Of a stretch of 64,000 nucleotides of DNA, positions 36,339 through 47,462 are shown one piece after another. How positions within the stretch are numbered: position 1 is the stretch's first letter; each line of letters begins with the position of its first letter. Under the pieces are notes generated by a model. The model ran no database searches and was not told where the DNA came from. It worked only from the letters and a program-made list of their open reading frames with translations. This DNA is from Larimichthys crocea (taxonomy: Eukaryota; Chordata; Actinopteri; Sciaenidae). A program made the position numbers and the translations under genes. Location of the stretch: positions 372,001 through 436,000 of the forward strand of contig NW_020860793.1 of assembly GCF_000972845.2 (NCBI RefSeq), written 5' to 3'.

Positions 36339-36883
36339 CAGGAAAGAATGAGAGCAGCAAATCAGAAAAACAGGAAGTCTCCTTCAGGAATGAACTTGAG
36401 CAGCTGAAAAACAACGTGTTGACCCCCAAATAAAGAAACATGAAAAATCACCTGAAAACATCACCAGACCATCCACGTGTCATCAACTGTGACACCACAC
36501 AGTCACATACGGAGACAAATCAACCTCTTGTCAAATAGTCCCAAATAAATGCAGCATTTCCTAAAAACTACAATGTCCAGATGATATGGGAAATTCTGTG
36601 TGTTTCTAAAATAATAAGTAGTAATCAAAGTCATATAATTAACCACATCTAAGAACAATGTGACGTTTTAAGCAAAATATTGGGACAGAAAACATCAACC
36701 AGCTCCACAACAGCACCAACCAGATTATTTAAATAATATATGAGCAAGTTATTAAAAAGAAATCCTGCAATTTTTTCCAACTCTTCTCAAAATAAAAAGT
36801 GATCCACGAAGCAAAACAGCATCAAACCGCCAAAAAACTGCATCTGCATGTACAGAACATGGTTACCAACACAGGAAAAATCA

Positions 36884-37087
<204 letters not shown>

Positions 37088-37639
37088 CTACAAGACAAAC
37101 AGAGCGCACATTACCTCCGAGAGCACTGACACTGCAGACAGCAAGACACATCTCTACAGAAACATCACTGCAGCTACACATGAAAAGCTTCATTCCAAAA
37201 CAACGTTTGGCTGCAAAAAATGCTGCTGTCAGATTCAGCTCACATTACAGTCATGTCAGAAAATATCATCAGATTTATCAGAGTTTTTATTTCTGCTTTC
37301 AAAATAGTAGATCTCTTGTTTTGGAGGGAAACTCTTTGTGGATATTTACCAGGAAAACAAAAAGGGTCTGTCATCACTGGGGCTGGGTTCCACTCCATTT
37401 TGTTTTGGTACTAATGCCAAAATGATATATTATTTTCTTTATCTTAGTTAAAGAAATATAAATCTGGATTTCATGTTCAATTTTAAGACGTTTGCTCGAA
37501 TATGTTGCAGCCTAAATTTGGAGAGATTTTGATTGAAATCGGGAACTATTTGATTCAAAAGAAACTAAACCAAATTATGAATCTGACAAGAATTGGGACG
37601 AATTCACTGTTTGTGAAGTCTCAAATCTTTGCTGTCAAG

Positions 37640-37970
37640 TCATGTTTGACAAGTCAAAGGTTAGTCTTAAGTCATGACAGATAAAGTCTAGAAAAAAAGT
37701 CCTATGCAGTCAAGCAAGTTAAGTCCCATATCAAGTTCAACAAGTCCTGAGTCAAGTCCCAGGTCATGGTACCCCACGTCAAGTCCAACAAGTCCCAAAT
37801 CAAGACTAACATATCCAACGTCAAGACAGGTGAGTCTTGAGTTTCACAGGGGGTAAACCCCAAGTCAAGTCCAAAGTCAGGTCGAACGTGAATACAGGGA
37901 AACATCAAGTGAGGTTCCAATTCCAGACTGCCATCAATGCCATCAAGTCCCACACCAGGTCCAAGTCCTT
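37640..37970. repeat. Degenerate 'caagtc' minisatellite
   Basis: caagtcc/caagtcaagtcc words recur irregularly about every 10-20 bp (cacgtcaagtccaacaagtc, ccccaagtcaagtccaaagt). An antisense ORF (37702-37953) is a repetitive Leu/Asp/Trp string and not a gene. Same family as the block at 19000-19660. Confidence 0.75.
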
Positions 37971-39399
37971 AGCTTTGTGTTTCATCCTAAAGTTGTGCCC
38001 GTCACCAAATCTAATACCCCTGAATGAATGTGGGGTACAGTCAGAAGAGAACATTTACAGAACGTGCTGAAAGATTTAAATTTCCTTTAAATAAACTTTA
38101 TCGCATTTAACATCTAACTGATCAGTCAAACTCATTGTTACGCTTGAAGAGCTGCAGTCTAAAGTCACTGGTCACTGATGTTGAAGTCAAAGTTGAGTCG
38201 TGAGGTTGCTTGTTAATTCCAAATCATCAAATTCAACCCTGATGGTGGTGAGACTTGTGCCCACACACATTTCAGTCTGCACTCAAAGTGCACAAAGGTT
38301 CGATACCCAGCCCTAATGATCGCACAGACCCACAGCTCAGAGCTGAACACAGATATGAAGAGTTCATTTTTCATAACACTGTGGGAACTTTTTTTGGAAG
38401 CAGAAAGAGATCAAATTCCTCAATAGGTCATCTGTGTGAAACAAACAGGATGACTTAAATCACCTGCTCGTCTTTATCTTACATGTGTTTCCATTCAGTG
38501 TCACTTTTGCCAAATGTTGGACGGCTCTTTTTTTTTTTTCTCTTTGGTTATTGTTTTGTTTTCTTTGGAATGAAACACTTCATATCTACTTCATATCTGA
38601 CTCAAACATATGAGATGATCATCAGAACTAGTTACCATCTGCTCTACACATCTACAGGAAAACCAAGCCCACGTTAAGACAGAGAGACTGAGGCTGAATA
38701 CGGATTCTTGTTTTACTGTACGAGCTACTGTGAAGCTTCATGGGGGGGACGGTTCATGTTATCAGAGTGAGACGTCTGACAACCCCCTGATAGATAACTC
38801 TCTGGATAAACATCAGGCCTGTGCGTGTGTGTGTGTTGCTGTGTTTGATCATGAACACACTCTGAGTTTCACACTTTCAGAGGATTTGGAGGGAAATGAT
38901 CTGTTTATTATTTTGAAGTGACCGCTCTGTCAGTCAATCAAACCCTGAATGAAACAACAAATACTTGATCTGTCGTTGTTCTTAACGCAGCCTGTGGGGC
39001 CTGTAAGTGTCTGTGTTGGATAATGAGGCTGCTTGTGCATTCGATCTCCCTCACGGCCCTACGACAAATAAAGAGAAAACAAATGTTCTCGAGCTGAGAG
39101 ATCTGATTATGATTATCAGCAGGTCTATCGATATCCCAGTCGAGGCACTTTGAGCTGCTGGTGTCAGCTTGTGGGCGTGCAGAGACAGATGATCGCATAA
39201 ATTAATGCGACCGGCTCGCGTTCATAATGAGAGGAGACACACTCTGGCTGCTGCTGCCCTCCTTTGTTTGAAGATTTTTTGCAAGGAATATAATTGAAGA
39301 CAGGCTGATTGACATTTTTGGAAAGCCGTAAAATATGAAACACAGAAATAATATTCCTCTCATATGCCTGAGGAGTGTCTGTCTGTCTGTCCACAATTA

Positions 39400-40380
39400 T
39401 AATCCTATGTTATTTCTATAAAGAGAAGAGCATTTATGTGGCATTAATGAGGAGTTTATGTTGATTTAATTAGACTTAATTGTTTTGTTTTTTTTGTCAA
39501 TATTTCTGTCGAGCTTTTCACTGCATTTATGGTACACAGGCTTAATGCTATATAAATATACAGTTATTAATATTCCAACAGAGGTCTGTTGTGTCTATAT
39601 GGGTCTCAATAATGCATTTAATAATCCTATTTTCTGCTTTCTTTCCAATAAACGGTGGCTATAAGTTTAGAAATATCCCTGTAATATTCTCACATGGATT
39701 AACATATGTCTGTGGTACTCCATTATGAATTTAATTGTCTTATTGTTAGCATTTTTTTTTTGTAGCAGCACATATTTTTAATTATTATAATATTCCTATA
39801 GCTTTAGCTATTCCTGTGTATAATATTCCAGAGATGATAATGTTTATGGTGTGTGGATACACTCTGTAGTATTTCTATAATATAGACAAATCACTACAGT
39901 GCAGGTGATATTATCCCTCTTATGAATTTAAAAACTCTGTCATAGCTTTCTAATATTTCTATGATGCTCCCACAGAGTCACTTGCAGTGTGTCTGCAGGC
40001 CTCAGCTGCGATTTTATGATATTTGTTTATTGCATTAACAATCCAATACAGACTGAGGGAGACATTTATGGGGCCTTTATCTGCGATTTTAGAATCTCAT
40101 GCAGCATCGTGTCGCCTCATTCTTTTTAAGCTCTCCTCATATTATTCCACGTTAATAGTTCCTCTCCGGTGATATTTTCAAAAGATATTCCAACAGTCCC
40201 TCCCGTTGTGTACGCAGGCCTCAGCTGTGATCTGATTTGTTTATTGCATTAACATTCTTGCACAAACTTACATTATTGCAGAGGCTCCCTCTCTTCTATT
40301 TGCATCACCAGCCTCATTCCTATAGTTGTGATATTTTCTGATATCATTATTCATGCTGTCTCTCTGCTCTCATAATGTGA
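39400..40380. promoter_or_regulatory. Internally repeated, microsatellite-free block in the tcf4 intron
   Basis: About 1 kb of AT-rich DNA with recurring words aatattcc / aatatttct / gcattaa. A clear direct repeat, gcaggcctcagctg-gat followed by atttgtttattgcattaaca, lies at 39995-40040 and 40214-40254 (period 219 bp). A partial third module (aatattccaacag...tgttgtgt) lies at 39568-39597. It could be a duplicated enhancer or an old satellite; it has no transposon ends and no coding frames. Confidence 0.5.
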
Positions 40381-40612
40381 TTGATGCAAGTCCCTCTCTT
40401 TTCTCTCTCTGTCTCTCTCTCTCTCTCTTCATTTCGGGGTGTTTCTGATTTTTTCCTCTCTCTCTCTCTCGTCCTCTTCAGACCAAAGTTGCTCCCAGAG
40501 GCGGAGAGGCGCAGAGAAAACATGGTCGAGAGTGGAGGGGTGGGTGGTGGTGATGGAGGGGGGGAGTGGACACTGTTTCCTGTCCGTCAAGTTCACAACA
40601 CTGAGGCTGATC

Positions 40613-40635
40613 TTTTTTTTTTTTTTTTTTTTTTT
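40613..40635. repeat. T23 run
   Basis: Uninterrupted thymines on the plus strand, preceded by CT-rich DNA (40395-40475). In the tcf4 transcript this is poly-A. Confidence 0.95.
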
Positions 40636-40724
40636 ACAGATAAATTCAAATAAAAACGCAACTTTTAAAGAGAGTCATGAGTTTAACAGACATTTAAAGT
40701 GCGGTGACACATTTCTCTCCTTTC

Positions 40725-40769
40725 TATCTGCCTGTCTGCCTGTCTGCCTGCCTGTCTGTCTGTCTGTCA
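40725..40769. repeat. (CTGT/CTGC)n tetranucleotide run
   Basis: About eleven ctgc/ctgt units on the plus strand. Confidence 0.85.
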
Positions 40770-41178
40770 TGCAGGTTCATGATTCAACATCGAAGCTTTT
40801 GCATGTGAAATATTCAGCAGAGCCCGGTGCAGAGAGCACAGAGCAGCCCATAAACTCACACAGAAAAGAAACATTTTCTAAAACCTAAAGAAAAAAAAAC
40901 CCAAAAAGAAACTACAACAGGAAGGAAAAAAAGGACTTAAAATGAGATATACTACCATGGATGTTGGGAACATTTTCAAATCGCTGTTTCGCATCTATAA
41001 GACAACAAAATTACTAATGCAGCATCACAATTCTCTGCACACACACACACAGAAACAAAAAAAAAGAAATTACAAAAAAAAAACAACAATATCCTGCAAG
41101 TTACTCTACATAAACACACAACTTTGTTTTTGTGCAAACAGTTGAACAGAGTGACTGAAGGCTATCATATGCAGGTTA

Positions 41179-41559
<381 letters not shown>

Positions 41560-41921
41560 TTATTTTATTCTTTTCTCTTTTTTTTGTATTTTGCGCACAG
41601 CTCCGCTCTCTCCCTCGGATCTCTTTTTCCTCCACAGCGAAATAAATCCAGTAAAACAACCCTCAAAGCCTCGATCATAAATCTAGTTTTCTTTCATCCT
41701 CGGAGCAAAAAAAAAAAGGGGGATCAGTCCCGTGGTTTCCCTGGGTTTGGCAGCAGGAAATAAATCGCAAGAAGAAGAAAAAAACTGACAGGAAATAAAA
41801 AAAGACTGGGGGGGCGACCAGGACGGGAGTCTTTTCGCGAGTGTTTTTTTTTTTTTTTTTTTTGCTGTGTTTTTCTCTCCCACCACCCCCCCACCACCCT
41901 TTTTATTTAGCCACAAAAAAA

Positions 41922-42360
41922 AAGAAGTCCGACCTCTCCGCGCAAAGACGCAGTTTGTCCGCCGCGGCTGACTGTCAGGGCTCACACACGATATAAATAA
42001 ATAACGCGCTGTGTCTCCGCGAGCCTCTCACAGGAGGAGAAGAAGAAGAAGAAAAAAAGAGAGAGATCACCTCAAAAAATGTGTTTCACAGAGAATGCGT
42101 GTGTGTGTGTGTGTGTTAGTGTGTGTCAAAGAGAGTCCAGGCAGCAGAAAAAAGGAGGTGAGCGCTGCTCCTGACCGGGGCTGTGGGTGCCCTCCGCTCC
42201 GGCTGCGGGTTGCTGAAGATCCCCGGGTACGCAGGACGGATCCCATGTGCGTCTGGCACAGGCTCGGTGTGATAAATGTGTTCGTGCGGCCACCTAGCTT
42301 ACATTCTCGTCTAACACCACCGAGCACCGAGCTGAAGAGCGGAAAATCTGCGAGGAGGAA
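41922..42360 (-). promoter_or_regulatory. tcf4: CpG-rich 5' region, probable tcf4 untranslated first exon
   Basis: CpG dinucleotides (ccgccgcgg, cgcgctg, ccgcgag, cggccg) are much denser here than in the surrounding AT-rich introns. The block lies 0.5-0.9 kb upstream of the start exon, immediately downstream (in gene orientation) of the CCAAT cluster. It contains no tcf4 coding sequence but must contain, or adjoin, an untranslated exon, because the start exon has a strong acceptor. Candidate minus-strand donors are GAAT|gtaagc (exon end 42303) and TGAG|gtgatc (exon end 42071). I cannot choose between them. A (GT)9 run at 42100-42117 and poly-A/poly-T runs interrupt the block. Confidence 0.6.
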
Positions 42361-42421
42361 AGAAAAAAAAAAAAAAACATTAATTTGAAAGGGAAAAAAA
42401 AAATGTTTGTTGGTTTGATTG

Positions 42422-42489
42422 ATTGGCTGATTGGTGCGGTGATTGGCTGCTTTGATTTGGATTGGGTTAATTGGGCTAATTGGGATTGG
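42422..42489 (-). promoter_or_regulatory. Cluster of seven CCAAT boxes, probable tcf4 promoter
   Basis: ATTGG (CCAAT on the minus strand) occurs at 42422, 42430, 42442, 42461, 42470, 42479 and 42485, all in one orientation within 68 bp. CCAAT boxes bind NF-Y and usually lie 60-100 bp upstream of a start site. That would place initiation near 42330-42390, at the edge of the CpG-rich block. Orientation and position both fit the tcf4 promoter. The array is partly a degenerate repeat of a gattgg/taattggg unit, so it may have grown by slippage. Confidence 0.6.
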
Positions 42490-42499
42490 AAAAGGTGCC

Positions 42500-44290
42500 C
42501 CCCTCCCCTCCTCCCTCTGTTTGAACCCTGAAGAAAACAGAACTTTTTTTTTAATTATTCAAAAAGGTTACTAATTATTTCTGTATTAACTTGACTTTTG
42601 TTGCATTTTTCTTTCTATTTGAGACATTGTGAATCATTTCGGTGCTTTACTTTTCATACAGTCCTTTATTCTACATGTCTGAATGCAGCTTTATGTATTG
42701 GTTGGACTAAAAAGTACATCACTTGACCTGCACGGTAACCCCTCTATGGGTCACCACTTAAACCATAACACCAAAAAAACAGCTCTCTGGAAATACTTTA
42801 CAGTACTCTGCTTTTTTTCTGTGTAGCCCACAGCCTGCAGGTATAAAATGACTGGCCTATTTCTGCAAATTACACCCTGCATGTGCGGGTTTCTTTTCGC
42901 AGAGGGGGAAAAAAAGCACACAGCAAAAACACACAGGTGCTTGCTGCGACATAAAGGCTTATTTGTTGCCATGTAAAGTGGTCCTGCCTGTTGGCCCTTC
43001 ACAGCCTGTCGCTCTCAAACAAACTGAAAGCCGCGTAGCAGCTTCTACAGAAAGCAGAGGAGCGAAGAGAGCGCACATCCACTCATGGTGCTTAATGTAA
43101 GCATGTTTAATCCGCCTTGTGTTCCTCATCCGAGGTGAGTTTAATCAACAGTTTTTGTGTTAAAAGTGTTGACGGGACCATCTCGTCGGAGGTGAAGTGG
43201 ACAGTAAACACACCACAACTCCCTTTTATCTGCTTTTTTCAAGAGCAGCACACACCTGACAGACACACATGTACACAGGCCAGGCCCTGAGGCTGATTAC
43301 CAATCAGGGAAAGCAGGAAACTGGCCCCTGACCCCCTGAACCGCAGGGTCTCCAAAGAGCCCCACACGTGTCAATAGTTTTATTGTTTTTTTGGTTTTTT
43401 TTTAGCACTTTGATTACTTACAAATTCATCAGGGAAATAGGATCATAAAGTGCAAAATAAACTGAGGCAGGCTGTGTGTTATTAGCTAACAGTGTGGCTG
43501 TGTTTTGCGGCATGTCCACCTACAAAACTTTGCAAGTCTGGCCAAGCCACAAGTCTTTTTAGGTCGCAACGTTCAGACAAAAAAAAAAAAAGCAGCACAC
43601 CAGAGATCTTATACAAGCACAATATTGTAGATAGTACTGTCACTTAAAATATAAAAGTTTCAAACAAACTTTTCAGATCGAACCAAGAAGACGACCTGTT
43701 GCAAAATGATTTGTTCTGCTTGTTTGTTCATTTAAAGCTGACCTTTGACTGTCCGATCTGAAACGTCTGCATGTAAAATGTGTGCAAACGTCACTGAAAG
43801 AACATCTGAACATGTCAGCATGTTGCAGAAAGGACTGAAGCTTTTCTCAGGTTGGATGGAAGCTTGCACCAATCAAAGTTTTTGTACTAAACATGAATCA
43901 CAGGATGGCGTGTGATTCAAAAAGTCTGACGTATCACCTTGATTTGGAAGCTCCCCTCATCTCGATAGCTTTTTATCCTCTTTTAGCTCGGTCATATCAT
44001 CGTCAGTTCTGGACCCATGAAAAGGTTTCACATTGAGCGCCACCACCACCGAGCCACACCAAGTCTGTGCAGAACCAAATCGACCCGTTCAAAGCTTCAA
44101 AGAACTCTACCTCTGCAGGCCTGCAACTCTTTTGTAGTCCAGTACGTACTGTATGATATTTACTGACAGTGAGCTGTGAAAATAAAACAGCATATGCAGA
44201 CATGCATCATCCTGTCACTATTTGATAGCCGCTACAGGAAATGTGCTAAAAGTTAACTTATACAGTGTAACAAATAACTTCAAATAGAAC
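42500..44290. other. Non-coding DNA upstream of the tcf4 promoter
   Basis: No recognised exon. The stretch 43010-43200 is non-repetitive and moderately CpG-rich and holds a good plus-strand splice donor, CCGAG|gtgagt (exon end 43134). It could belong to a divergent transcript, but an acceptor-donor pair was not found. Confidence 0.35.
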
Positions 44291-44299
44291 TTAAATATG

Positions 44300-44327
44300 C
44301 ATCATCATCACCATCATCATCATCATC
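44300..44327. repeat. (CAT)n microsatellite
   Basis: Nine CAT units with one CAC interruption. Confidence 0.9.
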
Positions 44328-44365
44328 TGACTTTAGACTGAGTCACTCAGTGCTTCTCAGGTGCT

Positions 44366-44470
44366 TCAGCACAGGGAGTAGGGCTGGTTCAGAGGGACGG
44401 GGATGTGCAGACGGAGCTGCTGAGCCTGAAGCTGCATCTGTTGGCCCAGCACCAGGCAGGGACACCACAT
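44366..44470 (-). CDS. Coding-looking small ORF, 34 codons
   Basis: Minus-strand ORF MWCPCLVLGQQMQLQAQQLR then LHIPVPLNQPYSLC and a stop. Base composition and codon choice (CAG, CTG, CCC, TAC) look more like protein-coding DNA than the surroundings. The product is not recognised. An in-frame stop lies directly before the ATG, so it is a small ORF, the end of an exon starting at the internal ccaacag acceptor-like site, or chance. No frame extends it upstream. Confidence 0.2.
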   Translation of the reverse strand: MWCPCLVLGQQMQLQAQQLRLHIPVPLNQPYSLC

Positions 44471-45970
44471 TTAGTGTGAATACTCTGATAAACGTTTGCC
44501 TGCTTGGATTACATGTCAGCTAAAAGAAGAGAGAAATGAAAACACTCGTGAAGTAACTCATGTTAGATGAGCTAAAGTTGCCTATTACACTCCAGATGTA
44601 GATAACACCCATCCTTCTCTCAGGAAGCTGAGACATGATGTGGCTCCACCAGCACACCTCACACGATTCATGGTTTCAGTCCATCAAAGTTTCATTATAC
44701 TTAGTTTGGTGGCAGGACTGAGCCATTTAATGTCAATAAGGCAGGTGTGGTAAGGCAATACACGAAAAGTCAAATAAGCTGCTAGTTTTATTAGTACATT
44801 GTACATTAAATATTCTATTAATGATGACAAGTTAATAATTGAACATTGTTCTAATTATTTTTTGACTGCACTGGTTTTAGACACGTATCAGAGTAAGATT
44901 TTTTCTCAACTTTTCAGCTCAGTGCACTGAGTCACAGCGTTCATCAGTGTCACACTTTGTCCAGGCAGCCAATCAAATCAAGCAAGGGGACAGGCTTTAC
45001 TACTTTAACACTTCCTTCCTGTCTTAATGCTGGCAGATGCAATAGCAACAGTGGGACAAATGCAGATGAGGTTTTTCTTCCATCCTCGTCCAGTAGCACA
45101 CAGCCTCACTTCACAGGGACAGGCTGAAGTGGCTGGTCCTGTATCCATGCCTCCCTGTTACCAGTGGGCAGACCAAGTCCAGATATGTGTCTCAGGATTC
45201 AGTGGAGACCAAATCAGAGCTAAATAGACTATGGGGTGATAGCTCTCTGTCTGTAGGACATGTAATTAAGTACTTGTTTGCTATGGCGCAAAGAAGGACA
45301 AACAAAGAAGAAAATAAAGGAAAGAAAAAGATAGGAAGGTGTAAAGCTGTTGCTCGTTTGATCATGCTCTCTGATGTTCTCTTTGGCTGACACTGACTAC
45401 TGTTTAAAAAATATGACTTTCTTAATTTCTTCCATTAGTTCATTGGACTGTTTATTGGACAAAATGTCAAGCTGAACCGCCAACGTCTCGCTGCTCCAAC
45501 ACGGGAATGCAGGGCAGGAGTTACGTAACATTTAAACAACATATCCTGGTTTAGTCTGAGTGTTTTAACCTTGAACAGAGCAGGAACGCACAGTCATGGT
45601 CTGACACAGAACACACAAGATCATCCTTGATACATACAGGTTATTACACAATGAGCTGGGAAAGATGGGACATGGGGGACATACTGTCTAGTGTTGACTT
45701 AATGGAACAACTGTAAAGTGGCCTGTGTAAAATATCACAGGAAACAAGAAAAATAAAAGGTGACAACGTATTCTTTGGCATGAATAAATCTGTTTGAAGT
45801 TCTTATGAAGTCAAAGTCTTTTACGCCAGTATCTGACCCAAATATTACAAAAGTGACATTTTGTCGGTATCTCTGGGTGATCTTAATGGAAATCTAGAGT
45901 TTGTCATTCACTGGAAAACAGTTAAAAGTTGCTGATGACTCATACTACACTCAGGGCCATACACTAATTT
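44471..45970. other. Non-coding DNA with a repeat fragment
   Basis: agtggagaccaaatcagagc at 45202 recurs at 60337, so a fragment of that dispersed family is present. No exon, microsatellite or complete transposon. Confidence 0.4.
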
Positions 45971-45976
45971 TGCATA

Positions 45977-46290
45977 CAGTCATCCTTCGCTATAACGCGG
46001 TTCACTTTTCGCGGACTCACTGTTTCGCGGATTTTTTTAGTGTAATTTTGCATGCTTTTTTTTTACAGCGTACTGTACAGTATGAACGCGCATTGTGTTC
46101 TGCATCCTAAATTGGCTAAGGGAGTACTGTACAAAATGCGCGTAAAAAGGTGTATAAAAGTGTGTGGTTAGGGGTTTACGGTTTGTACGGCCTTAAAACA
46201 TGTATAATAATTGTAAAACTTACTTCGCGGATTTCGTTTATTGCGGGTTACTTTTAGAACATATCCCCCGCGATAAACGAGGGACCACTG
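45977..46290. mobile_element. TA-flanked MITE (314 bp), Tc1/mariner-type
   Basis: Ends CAGTCATCCTTCGCTATAAC and, inverted, CAGTGGTCCCTCGTTTATCG are imperfect inverted repeats. TA dinucleotides flank both sides (45975-45976 and 46291-46292), as expected for Tc1/mariner/pogo insertions. Cgcggat/ttcgcgg phrases near both ends form further internal inverted repeats. No transposase. Confidence 0.85.
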
Positions 46291-46730
46291 TACACTAATA
46301 AAAGTTTTCTTCTTATGGCACTGAGCTTAGTGTTTCTAAGGGCTTCTCTAAAGACGGTTCTGGCATCCCCGATCAATGCACACAAACACAACTTTAGAAC
46401 TGATTTGGGTGAAACATATTTTCTCGTTTTCTCTGTTGTCCACCAGCTGTTCTGGCTCAACTCAACAACAATTGCCTTAGTGTTGCTTGCTAAGGTAGCT
46501 AACTGTATCTACTGTTGGGCAACTGGCCTTCCTGTGAACACGGCCAGGGGAAACATACCAAGGTCATTTAAAGAGTTTCCTGATGGATAGATAGCCTCTC
46601 TAGCAGGCCATACACCGTTAGCTCAGCTAGCCGTGCAGCTGACTCAGCCCTGGATTGGCAAACCTGGCAAAGAAAACTACTTCAGTATGTATTCCCGGTC
46701 ATCGAACTGGCCTCTGTCGATGTTGTATTC

Positions 46731-47454
46731 CAGGGGTCTCCAAACTACGGCCCGCAGGTCACATCCGGCCCTCCTAAACAATTGGAGTGGCCCACTTAAC
46801 AATCCCAAACAATCCCTCTAAACATGGCCTATTTTTCAAAATTGCATTTTCCTATTATAAAATATCCACACTTAATGATTAAGCTTGGCATTCTAATTAA
46901 AATCTACCTTTTTTACGAACTATTTACAGTACTAGCTAATTTTCATCCCCTCACACAATGGTATATTCCAACGTGACTTTGCTCATGATCAACTTCCGCG
47001 CAACTTCGGCGGGTCAGGGACGGCCGCACGGTGCGGGAGGATCCCCTCGTGGGACCTCTCCCCGACTGGCTCTGGGTCGGCTTGGAAAGGCTCGGGGGCG
47101 AAGGTGGCTCACAGCTCTGGCCGTGAGCTTTACAGCGCCCTCCTGCCCGAACCTCACCGCTTCCCAGGGCCGTGGACTTAGTGCTCGCTGCGCCCTCTCC
47201 ATGACTGTCGAATCGCAACTTATTGCAACTTTCACTTTCTTCCCGCAACAAAATCGCAACAAAAATGTAAAAAGCATCGCAACTTTCACCGCAATTTTTT
47301 GAAAACCTCATGCAACATCAGGGATTTTAGGCCACAACTATTTCAAAAAAGGCTGCGAAATCCTGGTGGGACTGATATCATTTCCGGTTATAGACTGACA
47401 TCACAGAAAGGCAAGTTGATGTGGCCCGCACCGAAAAGAGTTTGGGGACCCCTG
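46731..47454. mobile_element. Non-autonomous hAT transposon (724 bp) carrying rDNA-like sequence
   Basis: Ends CAGGGGTCTCCAAACT and AGTTTGGGGACCCCTG are inverted repeats with one mismatch. A perfect 8-bp target duplication ttgtattc lies at 46723-46730 and 47455-47462. No transposase ORF. The centre (about 47015-47205) is far more GC-rich than the rest and resembles 28S rRNA. Cgcaac words repeat at 47215-47290. Overlapping ORFs on both strands (91-122 codons) come from the GC-rich centre and are not genes. Confidence 0.9.
47015..47205 (+). rRNA. 28S rRNA-derived fragment (D2 region), inside a hAT element
   Basis: gactggctctgggtcggctt, ggaaaggctcgggggcgaag, gtggctc, gagctttacagcgccctcct, ggccgtggac and cgctgcgccctctcc follow the order of vertebrate 28S rRNA around the D2 expansion segment (known conserved words: ctccgggacggct-ggaa, gaaggtggct, tgttacagc-cccc, ccgggccgaggga). 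It is a partial, non-functional copy in plus orientation. Assignment is from memory of 28S sequences. Confidence 0.6.
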
Positions 47455-47462
47455 TTGTATTC

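Noticed and set aside
46943..47311. 122- and 114-codon overlapping ORFs
   Set aside because: They lie in the GC-rich rDNA-like centre of a hAT element and are open on both strands because of composition.
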